Part shown: positions 7,535 through 17,312 of the stretch, piece after piece
How positions within the stretch are numbered: position 1 is the stretch's first letter
Layout of the letters: every line of letters begins with the position of its first letter
Assembly (NCBI RefSeq): GCF_035688975.1
Contig: NZ_DASSMH010000042.1
Coordinates: forward strand, 1 to 27,915
DNA length: 27,915 nt
From: CALMNV01 sp035688975
Lineage (GTDB): Bacteria; Actinomycetota; Actinomycetes; Actinomycetales; Dermatophilaceae
Reading direction: 5' to 3'
Notes under the pieces: model-generated
What the model was told of the DNA's origin: nothing
The model's database searches: none
Seen by the model: only the letters and a program-made list of their open reading frames with translations
Position numbers and translations under genes: made by a program

Positions 7535-7924
7535 ATGAGCGGCCTCGAGTACCCCGCAGACCTTCGCTACACCGCAGACCACGAGTGGGTCCGCTCCAGT
7601 GAGGGCGGCAGCGTCCGGATCGGCATCACGGCCTTCGCGCAGGATGCCCTCGGCGACGTCGTCTTCGTGTCGCTGCCGACGGTGGGGGACGCGGTGACCG
7701 GGGGAGAGGCGTGCGGCGAGGTGGAGTCGACCAAGTCGGTGAGCGACGTGTTCGCCCCGTTCGACGGCGAGGTGACGGCAGTCAACGAGGCACTCGACGG
7801 GGCGCCCGAGCTGATCAACTCCGACCCGTATGGCGAAGGCTGGATGTTCGAGCTCAAGCCGGCCGACCCGACGGTCGTCGACTCCCTCATGGACGCCGAC
7901 GCCTACACGTCCAGCCTGTCCTGA
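7535..7924 (+). CDS. gcvH: Glycine cleavage system H protein
   Basis: Lipoyl carrier protein of the glycine cleavage complex. Its lipoyl arm receives the aminomethyl group from P protein (gcvP, also in this window) and passes it to T protein, then is reoxidised by L protein. It has 129 residues, the standard length. The lipoylation site is K67 in GEVESTKSVSDVFAP; the N-terminal YTADHEWV and C-terminal GWMFELKPADP are characteristic. ATG 7535 was chosen on homology and on CAGGAG 5-10 nt upstream. gcvT is not in the window. Position after the DUF881 unit and before garA matches Rv1826. Confidence 0.96.
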   Translation: MSGLEYPADLRYTADHEWVRSSEGGSVRIGITAFAQDALGDVVFVSLPTVGDAVTGGEACGEVESTKSVSDVFAPFDGEVTAVNEALDGAPELINSDPYGEGWMFELKPADPTVVDSLMDADAYTSSLS

Positions 7925-7930
7925 CCGGCC

Positions 7931-7949
7931 GCCTGCGCCCCCCGCAGGC
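7931..7949 (+). terminator. Hairpin between gcvH and garA
   Basis: GCCTGCG (7931-7937) pairs perfectly with CGCAGGC (7943-7949) around a five-C loop, 7 nt after the gcvH stop. It is a strong GC stem without a T-run, a plausible intrinsic terminator or processing stem. Confidence 0.5.
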
Positions 7950-7966
7950 AGGACCGACCGGCCAAC

Positions 7967-7972
7967 TATCGT
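7967..7972 (+). promoter_or_regulatory. Putative -10 element for garA
   Basis: TATCGT fits TANNNT and lies 46 nt before the garA start, immediately after the hairpin that follows gcvH. No good -35 is visible. It suggests that garA has its own promoter. Confidence 0.35.
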
Positions 7973-8018
7973 GGAGCGCGCAAGCAGCGACGCCCACCCG
8001 AGCACCAAGGAGGACCGC

Positions 8019-8468
8019 ATGGCGAGCGAGCAGGATGGGCCCCGCCGCCGGTTCAGCGAGGAGCCGCACACGATGCGGTTCCACGGCGTGCCCGCACACG
8101 AGGACCACGTCGAGGCGCCCGACACCCGCCGCCTCTCGGCCGAGGACCAGGCGACCATCGAGGCGCTGCGCCCCGGCACGGCGCTGCTCGTCGTCCTGCG
8201 TGGACCCAACTCGGGGGCGCGCTTCCTCCTCGACGACGCCGAGGTGACCGCCGGACGCCACCCGGACTCCGACATCTTCCTCGACGACGTGACGGTCTCG
8301 CGCAAGCACGCGCTGTTCGTGCGCTCCGAGGCCGGGTATGCCGTGCGCGACGCCAAGTCGCTCAACGGCACCTACGTCAACCGCGAGCGGATCGACGAGG
8401 CGCCGCTGCACACCGGCGACGAGGTGCAGATCGGCAAGTTCCGGCTCGTGTACTACTACTCCGCCTGA
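8019..8468 (+). CDS. garA: FHA-domain regulator GarA/OdhI
   Basis: Cytosolic phosphothreonine-binding protein that, in mycobacteria and corynebacteria, inhibits 2-oxoglutarate dehydrogenase and adjusts glutamate metabolism, and is switched off when its own N-terminal threonine is phosphorylated by Ser/Thr kinases such as PknG. It has 149 residues. The FHA core (about 57-145) shows GRHPDSDIFLDD (79-90), SRKHALF (94-100) and SLNGTYVNRE (114-123), ending EVQIGKFRLVYYYSA. The N-terminal tail has one threonine, T18 in EEPHTMRF, where GarA and OdhI have a TT pair. ATG 8019 is preceded by AAGGAGGA. Context gcvH-garA-ftsR equals Rv1826-Rv1828. Confidence 0.93.
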   Translation: MASEQDGPRRRFSEEPHTMRFHGVPAHEDHVEAPDTRRLSAEDQATIEALRPGTALLVVLRGPNSGARFLLDDAEVTAGRHPDSDIFLDDVTVSRKHALFVRSEAGYAVRDAKSLNGTYVNRERIDEAPLHTGDEVQIGKFRLVYYYSA

Positions 8469-8477
8469 CCGGACCCG

Positions 8478-9203
8478 ATGACGCCCGCGCCGCCCGGGGG
8501 GACGACCCCGGGGCACCGGTCCGCCGGTGCCCGTCTGACCATCGGCAAGGTGCTCGACAGGCTGCGGGGCGACTTCCCCGACATCTCGCCGTCGAAGGTC
8601 CGCTTCCTCGAGGCGGAAGGGCTCGTGACGCCGGAGCGGACGCCAGCGGGCTACCGCACCTACTCCGAGTCCGACGTCGAGCGCCTGCGCTACATCCTCG
8701 TGGCCCAGCGCGAGCGCTACTGGCCACTCAAGGTGATCCGTGACGCGCTCGACGCGCTCGACCGGGGACTCGACGACCCCGGCACCGGCGCGGGCCTGCC
8801 CCGCCCGCCCGCGCCGCTCACGGATCCGGAGGTCCCGGGACCGGAGCGGCTGCGGCCCGGCGCGCGGGTGTGGCTCACCCGCGAGGAGGTCCGCCGGGCC
8901 ACCGGGCTCGACGAGCCGGTCTTCACGGCGCTGGAGACCTTCGGCCTGCTCCAGCCGTCGGACAGCGGCCACTTCGACGAGTCGGCGCTCGCGGTGGCCG
9001 CGGCCGCGCGGACGCTGGGAGAGCACGGCTTGGAGCCCCGGCACCTGCGCCCCTTCCGGACCGCCGCCGACCGCGAGATCGGCCTCGTCGAGCAGGTCCT
9101 CGCGACCCGCCGGGGTGGCGGCCGGGAGGAGCGGGCGGCGCAGATCCTGTCCGCCTGCATCGCCCTGCACGTCGCGCTGGTGCGCTCGGGCCTGTCTCGT
9201 TGA
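8478..9203 (+). CDS. ftsR: MerR-family regulator, FtsR/Rv1828-like
   Basis: DNA-binding transcription regulator. Homologues are Rv1828 and Corynebacterium glutamicum FtsR, the latter reported as a regulator of ftsZ. The 241-residue protein has an N-terminal MerR winged-helix domain (about 20-85: TIGKVLDRLRGDFPDISPSKVRFLEAEGLVTPERT then GYRTYSESDVERLRYILVAQRE). A Pro-rich linker (about 100-130) leads to a C-terminal helical domain starting at VWLTREEVRRATGL. It lacks the effector-binding cysteines of metal-sensing MerR proteins. It starts 9 nt after the garA stop, so the two are probably co-transcribed. The symbol is assigned by synteny and motif recall. Confidence 0.85.
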   Translation: MTPAPPGGTTPGHRSAGARLTIGKVLDRLRGDFPDISPSKVRFLEAEGLVTPERTPAGYRTYSESDVERLRYILVAQRERYWPLKVIRDALDALDRGLDDPGTGAGLPRPPAPLTDPEVPGPERLRPGARVWLTREEVRRATGLDEPVFTALETFGLLQPSDSGHFDESALAVAAAARTLGEHGLEPRHLRPFRTAADREIGLVEQVLATRRGGGREERAAQILSACIALHVALVRSGLSR

Positions 9204-9267
9204 CGTCGGGTCGGGACACGGCTCCGGCACGCGCCTGCCACCGGGACCGGTTGCCCGGCGGCGGGGG

Positions 9268-9273
9268 TACGGT
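9268..9273 (+). promoter_or_regulatory. Putative -10 element for a leaderless transcript
   Basis: TACGGT fits TANNNT and ends 6 nt before the GTG at 9280, placing the transcription start at the start codon. The purine-rich GGAGGA between them is too close to act as a normal ribosome binding site. Confidence 0.4.
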
Positions 9274-9279
9274 GGAGGA

Positions 9280-9861
9280 GTGAGAGAGCTCGACGTGCTC
9301 GGCGTTCGCGTTGAGATGCCGACCAACCAGCCGATCGTCCTGCTTCGCGAGAAGGAGGGCGGCCGCTACCTGCCCATCTGGATCGGCGCGGCCGAGGCGG
9401 CTGCCATCACCTACGCCCAGCAGGGCGTGGTGCCGCCGCGGCCGTTAACCCACGATCTGCTCCGGGACGTCATCGCGGGCCTGGGACACGAGCTCACCGA
9501 GGTGCGGATCGTCGCCCTGCGCGACTCCGTGTTCCACGCCGCCCTCATCATCGACGGCACGACGGAGATCGGGTCTCGCGCCTCCGACGCCATCGCACTC
9601 GCGGTCCGCACCGGCGCGAAGGTGCTCGTCGACCCCGGTGTGCTGGACGAGGCAGCGATCGTCGTCTCCTCCGACGAGGACGACGAGGTCGAGCGGTTCA
9701 AGGAGTTCCTGGACCAGGTCTCGGCGGAGGACTTCGAGGCCGTCGAGGAGCCCCCGGGCGAGGGCCCCGAGGGAACCTCGGGGGTGGGCGAGGGAGGCGA
9801 CGGAGGCGACGAGGGTGGTGGCCCCACGGAACCCAGGGGTGGGCCCCCCCGCCCGGCGTGA
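9280..9861 (+). CDS. Bifunctional nuclease (DUF151) family protein, Rv1829-like
   Basis: Small soluble protein of the bifunctional nuclease/DUF151 family. Some members have been reported to have nuclease activity, but the role in actinobacteria is unsettled. The 193 residues begin VRELDVLGVRVEMPTNQPIVLLREKEGGRYLPIWIG. The conserved core includes GAAEAAAITYAQQGVVPPRPLTHDL, LIIDG and RASDAIALAVRTGAKVLVD. The core ends with ERFKEFLDQVSAEDFEA; after it comes an unusual acidic and Gly/Pro-rich tail of about 40 residues, probably disordered. GTG 9280 is the first start compatible with the family N-terminus. It lies between two MerR genes, as at Rv1828-Rv1830. Confidence 0.88.
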   Translation: MRELDVLGVRVEMPTNQPIVLLREKEGGRYLPIWIGAAEAAAITYAQQGVVPPRPLTHDLLRDVIAGLGHELTEVRIVALRDSVFHAALIIDGTTEIGSRASDAIALAVRTGAKVLVDPGVLDEAAIVVSSDEDDEVERFKEFLDQVSAEDFEAVEEPPGEGPEGTSGVGEGGDGGDEGGGPTEPRGGPPRPA

Positions 9862-9878
9862 GCCCGGCCCCACGCCGG
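9853..9878 (+). terminator. Hairpin at the end of the bifunctional nuclease gene
   Basis: CCGGCGTG (9853-9860) and CACGCCGG (9871-9878) form a perfect 8-bp stem with a 10-nt loop; the left arm overlaps the stop codon. A strong GC hairpin at a gene end without a T-run is consistent with an actinobacterial terminator. Confidence 0.5.
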
Positions 9879-9901
9879 TAGCAATCATCACGTTCAACGA
9901 G

Positions 9902-9913
9902 AAGGTTAAGGTT
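9902..9913. promoter_or_regulatory. AAGGTT direct repeat upstream of the second MerR gene
   Basis: AAGGTT occurs twice head to tail about 45 bp upstream of the putative -35 of the second MerR gene. Tandem direct repeats are a known target type for some MerR-like proteins, so autoregulation or FtsR binding is possible. No binding evidence exists in the sequence itself. Confidence 0.3.
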
Positions 9914-9957
9914 GGCGACACCGCGGCGACACGCCGGCACGTACCCTGCAGCGGTGA

Positions 9958-9987
9958 TTGACGGTGCGGCCCGCTCGGGCCTACCGT
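9958..9987 (+). promoter_or_regulatory. Putative promoter of the second MerR gene
   Basis: TTGACG (9958-9963) and TACCGT (9982-9987) are separated by 18 nt, a good match to a housekeeping sigma promoter. The predicted start near 9994 gives a leader of about 80 nt that contains the 11-bp repeats. The spacer is GC-rich and partly palindromic. Confidence 0.5.
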
Positions 9988-10020
9988 CGGTGCAAACGAC
10001 GCGGCTGTAGTTACCCCACC

Positions 10021-10050
10021 GGTACTCCGCAGGTACTCCGCAGGTACTCG
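10021..10050. repeat. 11-bp direct repeats in the leader of the second MerR gene
   Basis: GGTACTCCGCA occurs at 10021 and 10032, followed by a truncated third copy (GGTACTCG) at 10043. The period is one helical turn, so bound protein would lie on one DNA face. The block ends about 10 nt before the AGGAGG at 10061-10066. Confidence 0.65.
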
Positions 10051-10072
10051 GACATGGACTAGGAGGACGGCG

Positions 10073-10654
10073 ATGGTCGCCATCGAGGATTCTCGATCCG
10101 AGACACAGCGGATGCCGGTCGCAGCCCAGGGCCTGCTGTTCACCGACGACCTGCCCGACCTCGACGAGGACACGGGATACCGCGGGCCCACCGCGTGCCG
10201 GGCTGCCGGGATCACCTACCGCCAGCTTGACTACTGGGCCCGCACGGGGCTGGTGGAGCCGTCCGTGCGCGGCGCCGGCGGCTCGGGCACCCAGCGGCTC
10301 TACGGCTTCCGGGACATCCTCGTGCTCAAGGTGGTCAAGCGGCTGCTCACCACGGGCGTCTCCCTCCAGCAGATCCGGGTCGCCATCGAGCACCTGCGCG
10401 AGCGGGGGGTCGAGGACCTGGCCCAGATCACCTTGATGAGCGACGGCGCCTCGGTCTACGAGTGCACCTCGGCGGACGAGGTCATCGACCTCGTCCAGGG
10501 CGGTCAGGGGGTCTTCGGCATCGCCGTCGGTCGGGTGTGGCGTGAGGTCGAAGGTGAGCTCGCCCACCTCCCGAGCGAGCGGGCCGAGGAGACCCCTGCC
10601 GCGCACCCGGGCGACGAGCTCACAGCCAGGCGCACCGCTCGCCGCCTGGCCTGA
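10073..10654 (+). CDS. MerR-family regulator, Rv1830-like (ResR/McdR)
   Basis: DNA-binding regulator; the mycobacterial homologue Rv1830 has been linked to growth and cell-division control and to antibiotic resilience (ResR, also McdR). It has 193 residues with an acidic N-terminal tail (1-35). The MerR winged helix (about 36-115) reads GYRGPTACRAAGITYRQLDYWARTGLVEPS, then RLYGFRDILVLKVVKRLLTTGVSLQQIRVAIEHLRERG. A short C-terminal region follows (SVYECTSADEVIDLVQGGQGVFGIAV) and then a charged tail. The ATG is preceded by AGGAGG with 6-nt spacing. It has its own putative promoter and direct repeats upstream. Next on the same strand is the gcvP riboswitch, whose own promoter makes read-through unnecessary. 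Confidence 0.88.
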   Translation: MVAIEDSRSETQRMPVAAQGLLFTDDLPDLDEDTGYRGPTACRAAGITYRQLDYWARTGLVEPSVRGAGGSGTQRLYGFRDILVLKVVKRLLTTGVSLQQIRVAIEHLRERGVEDLAQITLMSDGASVYECTSADEVIDLVQGGQGVFGIAVGRVWREVEGELAHLPSERAEETPAAHPGDELTARRTARRLA

Positions 10655-10696
10655 GCCGGTCGACGCCCGGGAGCCTGGGCAGCCCCCGGCGGCTGG

Positions 10697-10702
10697 TAGA
10701 TT
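10697..10702 (+). promoter_or_regulatory. Putative -10 of the gcvP leader
   Basis: TAGATT fits TANNNT and would place the transcription start near 10709, about 12 nt before the first paired stem of the glycine aptamer. No clear -35 hexamer is seen. Confidence 0.45.
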
Positions 10703-10718
10703 GGCGGGCGTCGACGAC

Positions 10719-10858
10719 CCCGCGTGGGAGAGACCTCGAGGTGGGAGACCACCTGCGGGGCGCCGAAGGGGCAACATCCCCGGAACCTCTCAGGCGCCAG
10801 GACCACGCGGGCGAGGCAACTCTGGAGCGCGCTGTGCGAGCGACAGACGGGGAGCGTG
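10719..10858 (+). promoter_or_regulatory. Glycine riboswitch upstream of gcvP
   Basis: RNA element that senses glycine and, in known cases, turns on glycine cleavage genes when glycine is abundant. Conserved blocks are visible in order: GGGAGAGACC (10727-10736), GGCGCCGAAGGGGCAA (10759-10774), CCTCTCAGGCGCC (10787-10799), GGACCACGCGGGCGAGG and ACTCTGGAG (10820-10828). P1 is formed by CGCGTGG (10721-10727) with CCACGCG (10803-10809). Only one full aptamer is evident; the segment after ACTCTGGAG, including CGACAGACGGGGA (10841-10853), probably forms the partial second domain seen in single-aptamer types. It ends about 30 nt before the gcvP start, so control of translation or of a terminator fold is possible. 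Confidence 0.9.
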
Positions 10859-10887
10859 AGTCCGCCGCTCAACCGTCAGGAGCCGAT

Positions 10888-13818
<2,931 letters not shown>

Positions 13819-13819
13819 C

Positions 13820-13837
13820 GCCCTGCCGGCGAAGGGC
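13820..13837 (+). terminator. Weak hairpin after gcvP
   Basis: GCCCT (13820-13824) pairs with AGGGC (13833-13837) just after the gcvP stop. The stem is only 5 bp and has no T-run, so termination is uncertain. Confidence 0.25.
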
Positions 13838-13854
13838 TCGCACCGCACCCTCGG

Positions 13855-15360
13855 ATGTGGTTGTCTCGCCTCGTGGGCGCGGACGTCGAGCAGGCGAGGT
13901 ACACCCCGGAGCAGCGGCAGACCTATCGGGAGAAGGTCCGTCGTGACCTCGACGTGTTCGAGCGGATGCTCGGGCACAGCCAGTTCGAGTTCGACCGGCC
14001 GATGACCGGCATCGAGATCGAGCTCAACCTCGTCTCCGAGGACCTCGGGCCGCGGCTCGACAACAAGTCCGTGCTCGCCCAGATCGCCGACCCGGACTAC
14101 CAGACCGAGCTCGCCCGCTACAACATCGAGCTCAACGTCCGGCCCCGCCCGCTGCCCGGTGACGCCGCCATCGAGCTCGAGGCGGACCTGCGCGCCTCGC
14201 TCAACCACGCCTCGGAGCGGGCCGCCGAGCTCGGCATCGGCATCGTCGCCATCGGCATCCTGCCGACGGTCATGCCCGAGCACTTCGAGGGTGACTGGAT
14301 CAGCGAGAACATCCGCTACGAGGCGCTCAACAACGCCGTCCTCGAGGCCCGCGGGGAGCATGTGTGGCTCGAGATCCAGGGCCCGACCGGTGAGCGGATC
14401 GCGCGGTATGCCGACTCGCTCGCGCCCGAGTCGGCGTGCACGTCGATCCAGCTGCACCTGCAGGTCCAGCCGGAGCACTTCGCCGACCACTGGAACGCGG
14501 CGCAGGCCCTCGCCGGCCCCCAGCTCGCCCTCGGGGCGAACTCGCCCTTCTTCCTGGGGCAACGGCTCTGGGCCGAGACCCGCATCCCGCTCTTCACCCA
14601 GGCCACCGACACCCGGCCCATCGAGCTGAAGAACCAGGGCGTCCGGCCGCGGGTGTGGTTCGGGGAGCGGTGGATCACCTCGATCTTCGACCTCTTCGAG
14701 GAGAACGTGCGCTACTTCCCGGCGCTGCTCCCGGTCGTCACGGAGGAGGAGCCGGAGGAGGTCTTCGAGGCGGGCCGGGTGCCGGAGCTGCGCGAGCTGC
14801 GGCTGCACAACGGCACCATCTACCGGTGGAACCGCCCCATCTACGACATCGTCGCCGGCCGCCCGCACCTGCGGGTCGAGAACCGGGTGCTGCCCGCCGG
14901 GCCGACCATGGCGGACGTGCTTGCCAACGCGGCCTTCTACTACGGGACGCTGCGGGTGCTCGCGCACGACGACCGGCCGGTGTGGACGAAGATGAGCTTC
15001 TCCGCCGCCGAGGAGAACTTCGAGCAGGGAGCTCGGTTCGGGATCGAGTCGAACACCTACTGGCCCAACTTCGGTGAGGTGCCGACCACCGAGCTGGTCC
15101 TGCGCCGGCTCCTGCCGATGGCAAACGAGGGGCTGCAGCGCTGGGGCGTGTCCCAGGCCGTGCGGGACCGCTACCTGACGATCATCGAGCGGCGCTGCGT
15201 GCTGGGTGTCAACGGCGCCTCCTGGCAGACCGACTGCGTTGCGGCCTTCGAGGCGAGGGGCCTGCCGCGCCACGAGGCGCTGCGGGAGATGCTGCGGCTC
15301 TACATCGGCGGCATGCACAGCAACGAGCCGGTGCACACGTGGGAGCTGCCGCGCAGCTGA
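13855..15360 (+). CDS. Glutamate-cysteine ligase (GCS2) family protein
   Basis: Protein of the ATP-dependent carboxylate-amine ligase family GCS2. The 501 residues include an N-terminal helical region, then MTGIEIELNLV (50-60) with E54/E56 in the position of the metal/ATP-binding Glu pair. Further family-like stretches are YNIELNVRP, GIVAIGILPTVMPEHF, ACTSIQLHLQVQPEHF, ALGANSPFFLGQRLWAETRIPLF and HLRVENRVLPAGPTMADVLANAAFYYG. True glutathione synthesis is unlikely, because actinobacteria of this type normally use mycothiol, so the substrate is probably another acid and amine. ATG 13855 lacks a good ribosome binding site; no better start is seen before the conserved region. It follows gcvP by 36 bp and may be co-transcribed with it. 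Confidence 0.75.
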   Translation: MWLSRLVGADVEQARYTPEQRQTYREKVRRDLDVFERMLGHSQFEFDRPMTGIEIELNLVSEDLGPRLDNKSVLAQIADPDYQTELARYNIELNVRPRPLPGDAAIELEADLRASLNHASERAAELGIGIVAIGILPTVMPEHFEGDWISENIRYEALNNAVLEARGEHVWLEIQGPTGERIARYADSLAPESACTSIQLHLQVQPEHFADHWNAAQALAGPQLALGANSPFFLGQRLWAETRIPLFTQATDTRPIELKNQGVRPRVWFGERWITSIFDLFEENVRYFPALLPVVTEEEPEEVFEAGRVPELRELRLHNGTIYRWNRPIYDIVAGRPHLRVENRVLPAGPTMADVLANAAFYYGTLRVLAHDDRPVWTKMSFSAAEENFEQGARFGIESNTYWPNFGEVPTTELVLRRLLPMANEGLQRWGVSQAVRDRYLTIIERRCVLGVNGASWQTDCVAAFEARGLPRHEALREMLRLYIGGMHSNEPVHTWELPRS

Positions 15361-15373
15361 GCCCGGCGGGGGT

Positions 15374-15425
15374 GTACGAAAGTGGCCACTCGAGCGGGTG
15401 GGGGCGTACGAAAGTGGCCACTCGA
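15374..15425. repeat. Tandem pair of a 20-bp palindrome-centred element
   Basis: Two identical copies of GTACGAAAGTGGCCACTCGA at 15374-15393 and 15406-15425, period 32 bp. Each contains the perfect palindrome AGTGGCCACT. The pair lies in the gap between the convergent GCS2-family and histidine phosphatase genes. The reverse complement matches the element at 27351 and 27421 at 18 of 20 positions. Confidence 0.9.
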
Positions 15426-15463
15426 CGCGCGGGGGTGGCGGGCCTTGGTGGGGCGGCATACGG

Positions 15464-16090
15464 TCAGGCGGGCAGCGCGTTCCCGGGGGTGAGGTTCCAC
15501 GCGCCGATGCACCGGGTCGCGCGGTGGTGGGTCAGGGCGCTGATAGAGCCCGCGTCGAGGACGAGCTGCGCGCCGAAGGCCGGGTCCACGCCGAGGTACA
15601 CGGCGGCGAGGATGCGCAGCGCGTGGCCGTGGCCGAAGACCGCCACGTCACCACGCGCGAGCTCCGGCACCACGTCGTCGAGGACCGACTGGGCCCGCTG
15701 CGCCACCTCGGACAGCGACTCGCCCGGGGTCTCGCCGGGCTCGATGGGGTCGTTGAAGACCTCCCAGGCGTGACCGAGACGCTCGCGGATCTCCGGAGTC
15801 GTCAGGCCCTCGTAGGCACCGTAGTCCCACTCGACCAGGCGCGGGTCGATCTCGACGTCCGAGAGCCCGGCCAGCTGCGCGGTCCGGCGCGCCCGCTGGA
15901 GGGGAGAGACCAGGACCCGCACGAACGAGTACTCGGCGAGGGCGGCGGCGAGCCGCGTCGCGGCGCGCTCACCGTCCGGCAGCAGCGGCAGGTCCGTCAC
16001 GCCGGTGTGCTGCCCGCTGCGCGACCACTCCGTCTCACCGTGCCGGACGAGGACCAGGCTGCCGGGCACGATGCCGTCGGGAGTGTGCAT
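15464..16090 (-). CDS. Histidine phosphatase family protein
   Basis: Phosphatase or mutase of the phosphoglycerate-mutase-like superfamily, cytosolic, substrate not determined. It has 208 residues. The catalytic histidine is H17 in LVLVRHGETEWS. Other conserved elements are SPLQRARRTAQL, the acidic region VEWDYGAYEGLTTPEI and the second histidine in VAVFGHGHALRIL. The ATG at 16090 is preceded by no Shine-Dalgarno sequence but by a TACATT element 7 nt away, suggesting a leaderless mRNA. It is convergent with the GCS2-family gene and divergent from the RNase Z gene. Confidence 0.88.
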   Translation of the reverse strand: MHTPDGIVPGSLVLVRHGETEWSRSGQHTGVTDLPLLPDGERAATRLAAALAEYSFVRVLVSPLQRARRTAQLAGLSDVEIDPRLVEWDYGAYEGLTTPEIRERLGHAWEVFNDPIEPGETPGESLSEVAQRAQSVLDDVVPELARGDVAVFGHGHALRILAAVYLGVDPAFGAQLVLDAGSISALTHHRATRCIGAWNLTPGNALPA

Positions 16091-16097
16091 GACGACC

Positions 16098-16103
16098 AAT
16101 GTA
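16098..16103 (-). promoter_or_regulatory. Putative -10 for a leaderless histidine phosphatase mRNA
   Basis: On the minus strand TACATT (read from 16103 to 16098) fits TANNNT, with 7 nt between it and the ATG at 16090. This puts the transcription start at or beside the start codon. Confidence 0.45.
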
Positions 16104-16187
16104 CTGACGTGGCGGACCGGCCGCCTGAGAGGATGCAAGCGGTCAGCACAGGGTCGGCGGGGCAGGTCGGGGGAGGGGGTCGGGTCG

Positions 16188-17099
16188 GTGAGTGCCCGCG
16201 AGCTGGTCGTCCTCGGGACGGCGTCCCAGGTGCCCACCCGGCGGCGGGCGCACCACGGGGCGCTGCTGCGCTGGGACGACGAGGGCGTGCTCCTCGACCC
16301 CGGCGAGGGCACCCAGCGCCAGCTCACGCTGGCCGGCGTGCCGGCGGGCGCGATCACCCGGATCTGCATCACCCATCTGCATGGCGACCACTGCCTTGGT
16401 CTGCCGGGCATCCTGCAGCGGCTGGCGCTCGACGGCGTGGAGCGCCCGGTCGACCTCTACTTCCCGGCGGCGGGCCAGGAGTACGTCGACCGGCTCGTGC
16501 ACGCCAGCGTCGCCCATCGGCTGCCGCCGCTGCGGGAGCATGCCGTGTCGGCGGACGGCGTGGTGGACGCCGGACCGGCCTTCACGCTGCACGCCCGGGC
16601 CCTGGACCACCCCATCCCGACCTACGGCTGGCGGTTCGAGGAGCCGGTGGCGCGGCGCATGCGCGCCGACCTGCTCGCAGAGCGAGGCATCCACGGCCCT
16701 GACGTGGGGCGGCTCGTGCGGGAGGGCGTCCTCGACGTGGGCGGACGGCGGGTGCGGGTGGAGGAGGTCAGTGAGCCACGCCCGGGGCAGGTGTTCGCCT
16801 TCGTGATGGACACCCGGGTATGCCGTGCCGCCGTGGACCTCGCGCAGGATGCGGACCTGCTCGTGTGCGAGTCGACGTTCCTCGCCGCAGAGGGCGCGCA
16901 GGCCGCGGCATACGGCCACCTCTCCGCCACCGACGCCGCGGGGATCGCAGCGCAGGCGCGGGCGCGCCGGCTCGTCCTCACCCACTACTCGCAGCGGCAC
17001 CCCGACGAGGCTCGGTTCGCGGAGCAGGCGCGCGTGGTGTTCCCGGAGACCCACGCCGCCCGGGACCTCGACCGCATCCCGGTGCCGGCACGGCGCTGA
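16188..17099 (+). CDS. rnz: Ribonuclease Z (tRNase Z)
   Basis: Zinc-dependent endonuclease that removes 3' trailers from tRNA precursors. It has 303 residues, matching short-form RNase Z. It begins VSARELVVLGTASQVPTRRRAHHGALLRW, then LLDPGEGTQRQLTLAG and the metallo-beta-lactamase motif THLHGDHCLGLPG with H63, H65, D67 and H68. Downstream metal ligands are recognisable in the DHPIPTYGWRF, VMDTR and LTHYSQRH segments. GTG 16188 has GGGAGGGGG 8 nt upstream. Its reading frame extends further upstream, but that sequence lies in the divergent promoter region of the phosphatase gene. Confidence 0.92.
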   Translation: MSARELVVLGTASQVPTRRRAHHGALLRWDDEGVLLDPGEGTQRQLTLAGVPAGAITRICITHLHGDHCLGLPGILQRLALDGVERPVDLYFPAAGQEYVDRLVHASVAHRLPPLREHAVSADGVVDAGPAFTLHARALDHPIPTYGWRFEEPVARRMRADLLAERGIHGPDVGRLVREGVLDVGGRRVRVEEVSEPRPGQVFAFVMDTRVCRAAVDLAQDADLLVCESTFLAAEGAQAAAYGHLSATDAAGIAAQARARRLVLTHYSQRHPDEARFAEQARVVFPETHAARDLDRIPVPARR

Positions 17100-17151
17100 C
17101 GAGCGACCACCACTATTTCCGATTCCGGGGACCTGGCCGCACGAGCAGGAA

Positions 17152-17157
17152 TATCGT
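17152..17157 (+). promoter_or_regulatory. Possible -10 of the ABC/cupredoxin operon
   Basis: TATCGT fits TANNNT within a comparatively AT-richer patch (17110-17185) of the 213-bp gap before the ABC ATPase gene. No -35 match is visible. Nothing else is recognised in this gap. Confidence 0.3.
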
Positions 17158-17312
17158 GTGAGACACCTTTTGCACCATGTTTGGCCGCACCAGTCTGGTC
17201 TTGGCGCCGGGCCCGAGGATCGGGGTCCCGAGACGGCCGCGCGGCTGACGGACCGACTCGGTCCCGGCTTATCGAACGTCCTTACGCAGACCACATCGGG
17301 GGGGTCGGCAGG

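Noticed and set aside
9445..10215. Minus-strand open frame over the MerR promoter region
   Set aside because: Shadow of the bifunctional nuclease and MerR genes; no motif and no ribosome binding site.
15206..16702. A 498-codon plus-strand open frame across the phosphatase gene
   Set aside because: It overlaps three well supported genes in other frames and has low-complexity shadow composition.
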